Of a DNA stretch of 64,000 nt, positions 24,012-36,011 are shown in pieces; the first letter of the stretch is position 1; each line of letters opens with the position of its first letter. The stretch lies in NCBI GenBank assembly GCA_033439685.1, contig JAUEDM010000006.1:2108001-2172000 (forward strand), written 5' to 3'. Made by a program: the position numbers and the translations under genes. The notes under the pieces were generated by a model that had not been told where the DNA came from, searched no databases, and was given only the letters and a program-made list of their open reading frames with translations. The DNA is from Apodospora peruviana. Lineage: Eukaryota > Ascomycota > Sordariomycetes > Sordariales > Lasiosphaeriaceae.

Positions 24012-26149
24012 TCTCGCTCCTCTCTAGCCCCGAACCCAAAGCTTCCACTCCACCGCCTCCCGCTAGAACCAGGAAGCAACCTCCACCGCCCGCAAAGAGA
24101 CCAACTCCTCCCTCCAGAGTACTGGATTACGACCCCTTCGATACGATAGATGATGATGCCGCACGCCGAAGCACCCACAAGCCATCTTTCGCAGCTTTCA
24201 GGGACATACCAAACCTACCGTCAGGACGCCGTATTCAATCATCAGCCGCATCTGATGATGTCTGGTTCCTGGACGACGACATCTTTCACCAACCCTCGCC
24301 GAAGCGACAGCGCCTGCCGAGCGTGAACGATAATGTTGCGGGACGGAGGACGAACTTGACCCGGGCAGAGCCCCCGGCTGCCTTGCCTGCCTTACCACAG
24401 TCAGTCCAGAAAGGCGGTCCAACGCACTTGAACCTTAGTCTTGAACAGGTCGAAGTCTCCAGCTCTCCTCGTTTCAGCGCCGGAAATTTCAAAAACAAAA
24501 CGAAGACCCCTGATTTGAGCGATGATCCGTTTGCGACTTCTCCGCCCCCACGAGAGAAACCTGAGCCGGCCGCGCTAGTGCATGATCTAGTTGACATTGA
24601 CGCCGATAGCGATGTGAGCAACCTATTTGTGACAAAGTCGCCCAGACGAGACCCCATATCACGACGGTCGTCGAAAAGAGCGATAGAATGGGATCCTCTC
24701 TCAAGCTCGGCTCCGCTTCCGGCAGCCACAGCTAAGGAAGGCCCTCCGAAGACACTCCGTGCCTTGCAGAAAAGCTTTTCGGAAGTCATCATTCTTGACG
24801 AATCTGATGATAAGGACGACGATGACTGCATGGCTCAGCCGGGATTATCTGATGACGAATTCCCCGATATTGATAAGATTGATCCATCGAAGTTTAGAGC
24901 TCCAGCACCTAAGCGGCAAGGTGCTGCCCGGTCGCCACCTACGGCATCAAACCTTACAAAGAACGCCGGCACCAGAGCACCGGCAGTGAAGAAAAGCGCG
25001 GAGGAGAAGGCTCGGGAGCAGGAAGAGAAGGCTGCTGAAAGAGAGAGGAAAAAAGAGGAGAAGGAAAGAGAGAAGGAACGGGAGAGAAAAGAGAAGGCTC
25101 TGGCAAAGGAGCGAGCCGCGGCCCTGGCCGACGTCAACAAGGTTCGGACAGACAAGAAGGTGTCGACGCCAGAGATGATTGTGGATCTCCCAAATACCCT
25201 CAGCCATACGACAAAGCTACAAGCAGAGACTCTACTCAAAGATCTGGATGTGCAGGCTGAAGATTGGTCTTGTCCTGTGGATAATGTGGTTCGATGGCGA
25301 CGAAAGGTACGCTGCCGGTACAACGACGAAGCCGGCCATTGGGAGCCTATTCCCATGCGGATCGAAGTAGACAACTATGCCATGGCCATTCTATCGGCGG
25401 CCGAATTTGTCCAGCGCGCGGTTGACAGGCACGGTATGGACTTAGAAGAGCACGTAACACGGATGCAAACCCACTTCCCCAACCACACGATCATCTACCT
25501 GATCGAGGGCCTAACGCCCTGGATGAGAAAAAACCGCAACCTACGCAATCGCCAGTTCGCTTCTGAGGTGCGTAGAAGACTGGAAGAGGATGCCCCTGGT
25601 GGTAGCCAGCTGCCCAGCAGCAACCAAGACCAAGAGCGCCGGCGGACTAACAAGAGTGCCGCCCCGGAGGTTTACATTGATGAGGACGGCGTCGAGGATG
25701 CGCTCCTCCAGCTGCAGGTCCTTCACGGCGCCTTGATTCACCACACGGCGGCCACTGTGGAAACGGCGCAGTGGATCGCCGTGTTCACGCAGCACATCAG
25801 CACTGTGCCGTACCGGCGCCAGCGGGAGGAAAGCAACACAGCTGCAGCTGCATTCTGTATGGAGGCCGGGCAGGTGCGCACCGGTGATGGACCTAAAGAC
25901 ACCTACGTCCGCATGCTGCAGGAGATTGGCCGCGTCACGGCGCCGATTGCGTACGGAATCGCTGGGGAGTTTGATTCGGTCTCGAAGCTGGTAAGGGGGC
26001 TGGAGACGGAGGGCCCGCTGAGGCTGCAGGCGATACGCAAGAGTGCGAATAAGGACGGGGCGATCTCGGATCGTGCGGTTGGCCTGGCGGTCAGTAAGCG
26101 GATTCATAAAATCTTTACGGGGAGGGATGAGACCAGTACGGAGGTGTAG
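23996..26149 (+). CDS. eme1: Eme1/Mms4, regulatory partner of the Mus81 structure-specific nuclease
   Basis: Non-catalytic partner in the Mus81-Eme1 nuclease, which cuts branched DNA and recombination intermediates in the nucleus. It is a single exon of 717 residues. The ATG at 23996 has an in-frame stop just upstream and yields the family N-terminus VISLLSSPEP. Residues 1-330 are disordered and basic/acidic. They contain this hydrophobic-acidic patch and a second one, EVIILDESDDKDDDD, both resembling SUMO-interacting motifs. At about residues 330-385 a highly charged Lys/Glu/Arg helix follows. The ERCC4-like nuclease fold lies at about residues 390-600, with RIEVDNYAMAILSAAEF and TIIYLIEGLTPWMRKN. 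The catalytic ERK..D motif of Mus81 is absent, as expected for Eme1. The C-terminus has helix-hairpin-helix-like segments. Confidence 0.9.
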   Translation: MPAEVISLLSSPEPKASTPPPPARTRKQPPPPAKRPTPPSRVLDYDPFDTIDDDAARRSTHKPSFAAFRDIPNLPSGRRIQSSAASDDVWFLDDDIFHQPSPKRQRLPSVNDNVAGRRTNLTRAEPPAALPALPQSVQKGGPTHLNLSLEQVEVSSSPRFSAGNFKNKTKTPDLSDDPFATSPPPREKPEPAALVHDLVDIDADSDVSNLFVTKSPRRDPISRRSSKRAIEWDPLSSSAPLPAATAKEGPPKTLRALQKSFSEVIILDESDDKDDDDCMAQPGLSDDEFPDIDKIDPSKFRAPAPKRQGAARSPPTASNLTKNAGTRAPAVKKSAEEKAREQEEKAAERERKKEEKEREKERERKEKALAKERAAALADVNKVRTDKKVSTPEMIVDLPNTLSHTTKLQAETLLKDLDVQAEDWSCPVDNVVRWRRKVRCRYNDEAGHWEPIPMRIEVDNYAMAILSAAEFVQRAVDRHGMDLEEHVTRMQTHFPNHTIIYLIEGLTPWMRKNRNLRNRQFASEVRRRLEEDAPGGSQLPSSNQDQERRRTNKSAAPEVYIDEDGVEDALLQLQVLHGALIHHTAATVETAQWIAVFTQHISTVPYRRQREESNTAAAAFCMEAGQVRTGDGPKDTYVRMLQEIGRVTAPIAYGIAGEFDSVSKLVRGLETEGPLRLQAIRKSANKDGAISDRAVGLAVSKRIHKIFTGRDETSTEV

Positions 26150-27520
26150 CTTGGCCACCGGAGAGGTGGAACAGGGGCTTGTGACTATATTTGGTGGTCT
26201 GACAGTCTGTGGATGGTTGTCGTTTATTTCTGAATCGATTTGTTCAAACGGTCAACTTGATTATTGGTCTGTGGCACGCTACATATGTTTCTATGTTCAA
26301 TCTCAACGTGACTCCCAGCTCTTGATAATGAATCTAACACGACTTGTGTGGAGCATCATTGTCAAGATTAGTGTACCATATTCTTGCTTCAATGTTTAAG
26401 CTAGCTCGCTTGGGCCAGGAGGTTGGGTAGAGAAGCACCTTTGGAAACTTCTTGGGCTCGTCAGTCCATGAAAACTCGCCTATCTGCCCTGATCATAACA
26501 CTCTGGCAACCCGACATCAACTCTCGGTGGACTCACGACGTTGCCAGCAGGTGTTCATAGCATCGCAGCTTGTGTAAGGAAAACCCCGGAACGCACACTG
26601 CTTAGACTCCAAGTTTGCTGTAGAGTATGCTGATCAGCTTTTCATTCTACGAATCATTAAGACCGTTTGCAGCACTTTATATTTTGAAGACAGACAGACC
26701 TGCCCTCGGTTTGTCTATGATCTTATCTCTCCAGGTGTCGTCAACCCAAAATAAGGTATTTAGTCGTATGATTCAATGGTACTGTCTGTACTAGAAGGGT
26801 GGAATTGGAAGAAGACGATGAAAGAAAGAAAAGGATAAAAGATGGGAATGGAAATTATAATCGAGATGGTCTTGAATATTATACGGTGTGTTCAGCCAAT
26901 ATAAGTTCGAGCGTTTCAAAGACTAACTATGCCTCCGCCAGATTTTAAAACCTTAGTGAGTTACGTTGCTAGGTCCTGGTATGGACAAGAAAATGCCTGT
27001 TATATATTCCAGGATAATATATCACCTCAGTCTCATTCTTCTCGGCGGATACTCGACATTAAGTACCTATTACAATAAATCTGGCATAACTATTCCGTAC
27101 TGGCCAGATTAAGATATACGATTTAGTAAAATGAATATGAGCCTAGGAAGTAGAGGCAAAAATGGTTTCAACTTTTCTTGTCCAGATCAGGACCTGGCCA
27201 GTAACAGCACTAAAGGGTTTAAATCCCGGTGGAGGTATACAAGGTTGGTGAATGATGCAGATGTCTTGCTCAAAACGTATAACAATTATTTTACCCAGAC
27301 TGAGGCCGAACCTGATGTACTTTTGTGTTTTCAGTTGCTGAACTCGAGTTAAAGCAAAGTCCTGACCACGGATTTCGTTGTCAGCTCACATTGGTCCCTA
27401 CGAGAGGTAGGATCACATGCGAAGGAGAGTAATAAGGCAGGTCCATGGAGTACTTTATATATCCATCTATCCGGCAATACAGACCTAAGAAAAGAACTCG
27501 TAAGGCTGTAAAACCTCATT

Positions 27521-27538
27521 GATACCTACCTAGGTATC
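27521..27538. repeat. Inverted repeat with two-base loop
   Basis: GATACCTA-CC-TAGGTATC: two perfect 8-nt arms around CC. It lies 46 nt before a second palindrome built from the same ACCTAGGT core. Confidence 0.85.
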
Positions 27539-27584
27539 CACCCAACCCCGTACATATTATGGGAAGAGATAAGAGGCTGTGGTG

Positions 27585-27598
27585 CCTACCTAGGTAGG
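27585..27598. repeat. Perfect 14-nt palindrome
   Basis: CCTACCTAGGTAGG reads identically on both strands. It shares the CCTAGG-centred core with the inverted repeat just upstream. Confidence 0.85.
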
Positions 27599-30561
27599 TA
27601 TACTTGGGAGGCTAACTTAGCTTCATCTCATAATAGGGACCTAGTTTTAGAGCTGAGGACTCCAACATGCACAACTGCTCACGGTCATCATACGACTCAA
27701 GTACGCCAGGTAACCCACCTCATCAAGCTCGAGATACGCTAGAACCAAATATCGGGAAGTTGCGTGCGACTTCGGTGGTGACTTGCACCCCGGGCCTTCC
27801 TTATGCCCATACGGAGTGGAGCCATCCGGCTTGCTGAACCCGGGTCGGACGAGCCCGGCAAGAACGACGTCGCTGCTTGAACAAGCCAACCGTGGGACCA
27901 CAGGTGGATTGTGCCTTCCTGACTGGTCAATCCGGTCGACGGCGACCAGGTCGGGGTTCGCGGGGTATGGATGGATAGACCTTGGCAGTTGGGCCCCAAG
28001 TCTCTTCAAAGGTTGGCCGCTGTGAAGTGACGTATACTGGAAAGAGAAAAGGGGCGGCGTCTTGGTCTGTAATCCGTACTGCACCCCTCAATGACGGGGT
28101 AGCGGGTACCCCACGATGCCATGAGACTGGGGGAATGGAGAAAGTCGAAGGCAGATGAACCTCGTGGTACCCATCTAGGGCCCTCCGCAAAATCCAGACC
28201 TGGCTTCCACTAATACCCGAGGTGGCCGCTCCCTCTCGGGATAAGGTAGTCAGGCAAGTTCAGATGACTGTCGCATACGAGTTCATATCCCCGGCCCCAG
28301 TTCGGCCCTCGCAATTACCGGTCCAGAGCATGGTCAACCCATCATCCTCTTTCTCTGGGGTGATATTTCTAGGGCAGATGCCAGTCTTTGCCAGTGGAGC
28401 AGTAACCAGGTTGCTGTCCCGGCGTCTGGGACTCATGACTACCAAGGCAGAGGTCCGGCCGTTTTCAGCTCTGCGGAAGGGTTACGACTCCGAAGGAGTT
28501 CCAGGCAAATATGTTTCTCCTGGCGATACCTCGTAGGGAGTACCGGTACATATGGATTGCTCCTTTGTTCGTTCGACCTCATAAAATAGTCACTTGCCCA
28601 TGATGATTGCTGCCAGTCACGGCATATAATGAACACCACGTTTTGCCAAGTTCGGTAAGTGCTTGGCTGAAGGTGTAAACGGGCTACCATCTGAACGGTA
28701 GAACCAATCGCGTTGGTGTCCTTTGTCCGGCCAGTGTCAAAATGGTCGATCTCGAGGAGAGAATCCGTCGTCGAGAACGCCTCTTACCACATCAGACGAA
28801 AAAGGGCGGGGTTAGTTGATGCGGGGAAGACCGGTCGTGGGTGGGTGGTGCGTAGGACAACGCCTTCCCTGTCAGCGCCGGTTAGGAACCTGAAAGAACT
28901 TCAACAACAATTCTTGTCGACTTTACAAGTTGTGGTCAACCTCATCACCGTCTCCCTCAAACTATCTACTCTACAGCAAACGCCTCTAGACTAGTGTATA
29001 AGACCGCGAGGAGTCATCTCCAAGGTGCTTTACACAGGGCCAGCCGGCACCAGCGATCTTTCCGTGACCCCTGAGTGAGAAGAAGGCTCCGCGGGCCGCT
29101 TCTTGAATTGACTCGTGTTTCCAGGCCACCCGGACACCGCCAACTGCATACTGCACCACCCTCACCCGCTGACCGAGAGTCGCTCGCATAAAACGGCTGT
29201 TATGTCCGGTTCAGGGACATAGTCCCATGTCTTGTATATGGCTCTCTCGGAAAGACGCCGGGTCATTGTCGAGCATCCAATGCTGGTTCAAGCTTTGAGG
29301 CTTGCCGCACATTCCCGTCTTGCCGTCAACAGGCAGGCAGCCAGCGTCGATTATCCAGCGAGCCAAGGAGCCAACAGCAATAATGCTAAATTGATATCCC
29401 TCCTGCCACGGCCAAAACACTCACCCACTATTGTATTTTGCCAAAGAGCCGCAGAGATTGGAACGTCGTCTCGTTTGCTGCGCGGCCCACGTGCCCCCTG
29501 TCTGCCCGAAGGCCAGCGCTCTCGACACTCTATCCAAGTAGTCAAAGTTACGGTACTTATGTACCATGACTTGGGCACATCCATCAAGATGGAGAAGCTG
29601 AATGTTCCACGATTGAGCTGCCCAACGCCCCTCCGCTCCTCCCTTTTTGAACGCATCGTAAACGGGGCTCAACAGGTGAAGGTTGCAGGGTTAACGATGT
29701 AGAACTTGTAGCTGACTTCCACTGTGGATCTGACTTGTGCATCAAGGTACCCGAGTAGGGTTTCCCCACCATGCTTGGCCGGGCTGCCGTGTCCGGAGGG
29801 TCTCAGGTTTCTCAACTCCCGCGACGGTATCGACAATACGGATCACAGTACAGAGCTCGTCGAACCAGCTCTGTCATCGAACCTTAGTATGCAGTTATTT
29901 ATGCTATCCCATGGGCCTCTAGACCCCTTTTCCGGACTGTTACGCGCTGGACCGAGTGTCAGGTCAGACTTGGCCTATACCTACTCAGCCTCTGTTAGTG
30001 TCGTCCCATCCGTCCTGACAAACTGGGGAAACTGCAACCCCAAGGAACCAAAATGCAGTGTACCAATGGCGACATTTGGAGAAACTAAGGCAGGCACCCG
30101 ACACCACAGGATAACTGACCACTCTGACTTGGGGGAAGCCATGGAGGGGCAGTCTTTGCCGGGCAGATGGAAGAATCCACGCATCAACGCTACTTCCCCC
30201 TTTGTAGCGGTACATGACAGCCTCCGGTCCGGTCGGTGGGAGGAGGAGAAAGCCCACACCCCAAACCCAAGCTGCATGGATAATGGATGTAGCCTCTCGA
30301 TCACAGCGGGTATGCTCGTTTGATTTCAAAAAGGCGACGACCCCTTCCCCCAACCGAATTTCTGACTGCGCGACTTCATCTTGCCGTCTCTGCCTCCTCT
30401 CCACTCCTTCACTTGTTCACTTACTTTCTCTCCTGCTGCCTTCCTGCTCCCAGACTGTTCTCTTGCCGTCTGGCTATCTGTCCAAACCTCCAAACGAAGA
30501 CCCGACTACCTCCTGCGTCACGCCCTCCCAGGGTCGAGTTACCCCGCTAAATCCCACCAAG

Positions 30562-33061
30562 ATGGCTACCGACGCTCCCAAGGTCCCGGTCGTGGCCGAG
30601 GCGCACCTCGTTGATACTTTCCGTGAGTTTGAACCAGTTCAAAAGCCGTCAACTCAATGGACTGAGGCAGAAATGCCTTGAGCTTGTGGCAAAATATGGG
30701 CAAAGAAGCTAACGCAACCTCTCCCCCCCAGATCCCCCAGAGAAGATGCTTGCAAGTACGTTTGCGTCCAAGACCAAGTTGACATGGGCCAAGAGTTTTG
30801 GGGTGGCGTGCGGGGCACCTGATTATGGACGAAGGGAACTTAAACAAGGCCGGAGCTAACCTCGATTGCTACAGAGCACCCAAGCAAGCCTCACTTGAGC
30901 AGTAGGATACCCCCCACATTCTTCCTCTCGGCCGATACTGGCTATGGTGTCGGAATATTGAGCTGGGCTGGGCTGACACGCCGTTCCTTCTGACAGGTCT
31001 CGAGGAGTACCAACAGCTGTACAAGGAGTCTATCACGGAGCCAGATCACTTCTGGGGCCGCATGGCCCGCGAGTTGCTCACCTGGTCCAAAGATTTCCAG
31101 ACCGTGCATAGCGGCTCCCTTGCTGAGGGTGACAATGCTTGGTTCCTGGAAGGCGAGCTCAACGCCTCGTTCAACTGTGTCGACCGACACGCCTTCAAGG
31201 ACCCCAACAAGGTCGCCATCATCTACGAAGCTGATGAGCCGGGTGACGGCCGGAACGTGACATATGGCGAGCTTCTTCGCCAGGTCTCCAAGACCGCCTA
31301 CGTCCTGAAGCAGATGGGTGTCCGCAAGGGAGACACAGTGGCCATCTATCTACCCATGATTCCGGAGGCCCTTATTGCCTTCCTCGCCTGCTCTAGAATC
31401 GGCGCCGTTCACTCGGTGGTCTTTGCTGGCTTTTCCGCCGATTCTCTGCGCGACCGTGTTATCGATGCCCGAAGCAAGGTCGTCATTACCTCGGATGAGG
31501 GAAAGCGCGGCGGCAAGCTGATTGGAACCAAGAAGATTGTCGACGATGCTCTCAAGCAGTGCCCCGATGTCAGCCATGTGCTTGTCTACAAGCGCACGGG
31601 AGCCGACGTGCCCTGGACCCAAGGCCGCGACTATTGGTGGCACGAGGAGGTCGACAAGTGGCCCGCGTATATTGCCCCTGAGCCTATGAATTCTGAGGAC
31701 CCCCTGTTCCTCTTGTACACTTCAGGCTCAACTGGAAAGCCCAAGGGTGTTTTGCACACCACTGGCGGCTATCTACTGGGTGCTGCCATGACGGGCAAGT
31801 ATGTCTTCGACATCCACGACGGGGATCGGTACTTCTGCGGAGGAGATGTCGGTTGGATCACGGGTCATACCTATGTCGTGTATGCGCCTCTACTTCTCGG
31901 CGTCTCGACTGTGGTATTTGAGGGCACCCCTGCGTACCCCAACTTTTCGAGGTATTGGGATATCATCGACAAGCACCAAGTCACACAGTTCTATGTTGCT
32001 CCCACTGCTCTGCGGCTGCTTAAGCGGGCTGGCGACAACTTTGTAAAGAACGAGATGAAGCATCTGAGAGTCCTCGGATCCGTCGGCGAGCCCATCGCTG
32101 CTGAGGTCTGGAAATGGTACTTCGAAGTTGTGGGCAAGGAGGAGGCCCAGGTTGTGGATGTAAGTCCTGTGATTTCAGCTTGCTTCCCCTATTCGCTCTG
32201 TTGTCTAACCGTTTGACTAGACCTACTGGCAAACCGAGACTGGCTCCAATGTCATTACACCACTGGCAGGTGTGACACCGACCAAGCCCGGCTCGGCCTC
32301 GCTTCCCTTCTTTGGCATCGAGCCCGCGATTATCGACCCCGTCTCTGGCGAGGAGATTCACGGGAACGATGTTGAGGGAGTTCTGGCATTTAAGCAGGCG
32401 TGGCCAAGCATGGCCCGGACTGTCTGGGGTGCACACAAGCGGTACATGGACACCTATCTCAACGTGTACAAGGGTTATTACGTGAGTTCTCCCTCCCCAT
32501 CCGTGGTAGGAGCCATGGTGCTGACGTAATTGTAGTTCACCGGTGATGGTGCGGGCCGAGACCACGACGGCTTCTACTGGATCCGCGGGCGTGTGGACGA
32601 TGTCGTGAATGTCAGTGGCCATCGTCTATCCACGGCCGAAATTGAGGCTGCGCTCATTGAGCACCACTCCATCGCCGAGGCGGCTGTGGTCGGCGTCGCG
32701 GATGAGCTTACGGGCCAGGCCGTGAACGCTTTTGTTGCTGTCAAGGACGGTGTTGAAGGCACGGACGCGCTGAGGAAGGAGTTCGTCCTACAAGTCCGCA
32801 AGAGCATCGGACCATTTGCTGCACCGAAAGCGGTGTACATTGTACCTGATCTTCCCAAGACCCGCAGTGGCAAGATTATGCGCCGAATCCTGAGAAAGAT
32901 TTTGGCAGGTGAGGAGGATCAATTGGGTGATATCACGACGGTAAGTCTGAACATATCCCTGGAGTGATTGCTTGTGCTAACTTCAGTTTTTGCAGCTTTC
33001 TGATCCCTCGGTTGTGGAGAAGATCATCAGGATTGTTCATGACGCAAGGCCGAAGAAGTAA
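30562..33061 (+). CDS. facA: Acetyl-CoA synthetase (acetate utilisation)
   Basis: AMP-forming ligase that activates acetate to acetyl-CoA; it is needed for growth on acetate and supplies nucleo-cytosolic acetyl-CoA. Seven exons close in frame to 668 residues: 30562-30622, 30732-30755, 30875-30901, 30997-32159, 32221-32481, 32536-32940 and 32996-33061. Exons 2 and 3 are only 24 and 27 nt, but they join precisely into HPPEKMLAKHPSKPHLSSLEEY. Motifs in order: the adenylate-forming P-loop YTSGSTGKPKG (about residues 278-288), GDVGWITGHTYVVYAPLLLG, VDTYWQTETGS across intron 4, FTGDGAGRD, and the C-terminal PKTRSGKIMRR whose lysine (about residue 625) is the conserved catalytic, acetylation-controlled site. 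The family is 650-670 residues, so this looks complete. In other fungi the gene is acetate-induced by FacB-type activators and carbon-repressed; I did not map those sites here. Confidence 0.97.
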
Positions 33062-36007
33062 AAAACAAAAAAGAAAAAAAGGGGCGGAATCGACATTTCT
33101 GTCCATGTTTAATGTGTATTTCTGGTTATCGGGATTTATTTTATACCACCGCACAATGGGTTGACTAGTGGATGGGTTGGGTAGCCTGTGGTTGAAGTTG
33201 GACTGAAGTTGAAGCTGGACGTCTCTATGTCGATTATATTGTTGATTTTGTTCTGTCACGAGCCAGGCGAGCTTTTCGCGAGTTGGTTCAAGGAGATTGA
33301 CGAAGAATGAAAAAGAATTCTGACAGAAGCTGATGTATTTTGGCCAAACACTTTGATGACAAGCCATATTCTTCATGCTTGGCATATTTGTGACACTTGA
33401 TTCGTTCTTTCGGAACCGCGATCTTTTGATGCTTCTCGAAAACTGTGCCATGCTGGAGTTTGTTTGCTTGTTTGCGTGTGGCTGTGTTTTCGGAGCAGTA
33501 CAATTCGAGTAACGAGGACTTCTATATGCCGCCTAGACCTCTTGGGGCCGTTGGTTGCCTCCCGCGCGCATCCATACATGTAAACTAATAAGGTAATTAA
33601 TATTATGGTAGGAAGACAACAGAATGCTAGTATCCTACATATCATGGGGACAGCGAGGCGAGGAAACATTCAGCCGTGCAGCGCACTTTCAATGAGCACA
33701 CTACATCCTTTCACCAAACAAAACCACAGCAGCATAAACCCAGTGTGTGCCACCGCCGGCGCGTCCATGGGCAGGCAACCAGAAACGGAGCTGTGGCAGG
33801 TGGTGGTTAAATTGTGCCATTGTAACGATCTGGGGGGAACTTTGGAAATTTATGTCATACGTATATTCCGTAATAATAATCCGTAGGAAGAACGTATTCG
33901 CAAGTTACGTACGGATAACCGGTATTATTTGGCCGCTCGGTATTACCAGCTCTTGAAACGGCGCCATCGCACCCACCCTGCCGGCGGGTACCTGCTCACT
34001 CACCATTCCGCCCAACCAGTGTTGATGATTCGTGGTAATTGAAGCTTGGTAATTTCGTATGTTGGACTTTTATCGCCGGCTTTCTTTGCTGTCCCAAGCA
34101 TTCGACAGGAAGAAGAACACACCCGGAGGTATTCGCAAGATGTCAAGGCTTTGGTATGGTCAAGTGCGTGCTGAGCTTACTCTCACTCGTCACTCAGCCT
34201 TTTTCTTTGCTTGTCAGCTTATCTGGTGGCGGACGGACGCGTAATCATGAATGCCACTATGGGGTCTTTTTCTTGGATCGATTCCGAGCCATCTTTTAGT
34301 CTTAAAGGCATCAATCGCTTGGCGATGCGAGTAGGTCAGGAGAGCAAGATATGTACAATGTCGTCGTCGGTGGGGCGGGAAATTTAAAGCCTCTATAACG
34401 CCCTCTATAACACCGAGCGAGTTGTCGAACGGCGCAATCGCAGCCGGTGTGCCGGCCGGCGGCTTTCTCGTTCATTGGTTTGTCAAGCTGTGAATGGTCA
34501 GTTAGTCGGCCGCTCTTCGTGCTTTGCTGAGCTCATCTGGTAAGGGTTTGTCTGCATTGCTGTGCTGTATCTGTAATCCGTCTGATATCGGACTTCTGGA
34601 GTATTATTATTTTAGCTTGGGGGTTTTCACTTATACAGTGCGAGACGGGCTGACAGATTTCCGCCCCGTCGGGTGTTCCCAAGTTCGCTGAGTGGAACCC
34701 GCGATTGGCACGTTGGGACGATGCACAAAGTGTTCTTTTCGACTTCCATCTGATATCAGTGATTTGTGTCTGGCAATTTCACGATAATGTTGAGTTAAGG
34801 GATCTCCGTACCTAGCCCTGCGGAGAAGTTGATGAGTTTTGTGATGCGAAAATAGGACGGAGAGCTGACAACCCGCCAGCCACTAAGGTAGTTTAGGGTA
34901 AGGTGTCCCCGAACTGACGGCTGCCAAATGGGCCGGGCCTGTCTGCCTGCACTGCACTAGACCTACTGTATGCCAGAATCCATCGAGTTCAAACCTTTGC
35001 TGCTGAGCCCAATGCTTTTCCATTCCTTTTCCAGACGACTTCAAGACGACAGCAGGTTGGCTTGTAGTCAGGTTTGTGTCACGTTTGCGGCTGACCGCCG
35101 TGGTCGCATGCACGCCAGAGACACGGCGCAAGGCTACGGGGTATTTGAATGAGAATGAAAAGACCTTGTTCTGAAACAGAGTCCAGACTCCCAAGGACGA
35201 GGCCCCAGATTGCAAGGCCTGGGCGACTTCACGTAGAACATTATAAAACATTTGGCGGGGTTAAGAGATTACCATTCTCGGAACGCGCGACGAATGTAAA
35301 ATGCTGGGCGGTTCCGTCTCGATGGCGCAGCAATTAGAGTCGTCTGGAGTCTTGAGATGCTTGCTCATGAGAGCGAAGACAGAGGCTTCGCCGCAGACGC
35401 ATTTCAGTTTACGTGAACCCGAACCCCTGCTCCCCTGAGGTGTGTCGACAGCCACGCCTGCCGTTTCTGGCGCTCGCACGGTGCTTGGGGACATCTTGCC
35501 TCCTGCCGCGTGGAACGGAGAACCGTGGCCAGCAACGAGCAGGCTGCCCGGCGACGCTGGGCTGGCAGAGAGGCTTGTTACGGTCAGTCAGAATGCACCT
35601 TTGCTGACACCGACCGCTACCCGCAACCATCCTGCCATCCAGAAGTCCAGCTCGGGCAACCAGTCGCCATCCAATACACCCAAGCCCCCCTTCGTTGTGC
35701 ATTCGCTGCCTGTACGGAGCAGACACACTCCCACCGTCACACACCACATCGCTTGCACTGCCACTGCCCGTCGTCCCGCACTGGTCTTCCTTTTCCCCAG
35801 AGAGATCCTGTTTTGTAGAACCAGTCCCCCATCCCATCCACACCGTGATCCGCGGGCAGAGAGACATCGGAGAAATAACAACCACAGGAAAAGGCTGAAA
35901 CTTGGTCGACCATTCTCCTTTCAACTACTCATATACTGGTTGCATCCTACACGTCTGTCTTCCACTGTCGCTTCCTCCATGGATTGTCGCATTTTCACGC
36001 TCGAATT
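33062..36007. other. Intergenic region facA to ADAM gene
   Basis: About 2.9 kb, tandem orientation. The left part includes the A/T-rich facA 3' flank. A cluster of TTCCGTA/ATCCGTA motifs lies at 33865-33886. The right part (about 35440-36007) is C-rich and probably the ADAM promoter and leader; an open frame without ATG until 35979 ends at the ADAM start. No separate gene supported. Confidence 0.55.
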
Positions 36008-36011
36008 ATGA
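35979..36011 (+). promoter_or_regulatory. Ten-codon upstream ORF whose stop overlaps the ADAM start codon
   Basis: ATG at 35979 opens a 10-codon frame (MDCRIFTLEL) that ends in TGA at 36009-36011. The main ATG is 36008-36010, so the two overlap as ATGA. This is an arrangement that can couple termination to re-initiation. That the leader reaches 35979 is likely at 29 nt upstream, but unproven. Confidence 0.5.

Larger units (their letters stand above)
26150..30561. other. Wide intergenic region upstream of facA, with A/T-rich half and palindromes
   Basis: About 4.4 kb between tandem + strand genes. The left part (about 26200-27640) is visibly A/T-rich with many in-frame stops. The right part is more G/C-balanced and presumably includes the facA promoter, with a C/T-rich leader at about 30350-30560. 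Two palindromes lie at the boundary (27521-27538 and 27585-27598). Open frames of 100-200 codons near 29232-30323 overlap on both strands and look accidental. Confidence 0.55.

Noticed and set aside
29724..30323. 199-codon + strand ORF upstream of facA
   Set aside because: Overlaps open frames on the other strand, has no intron-like or family features and lies in promoter-like DNA.
35442..35978. Open frame of 179 codons upstream of the ADAM gene
   Set aside because: It has no ATG until 35979 and sits in a C-rich leader; only the final 10-codon uORF is reported.
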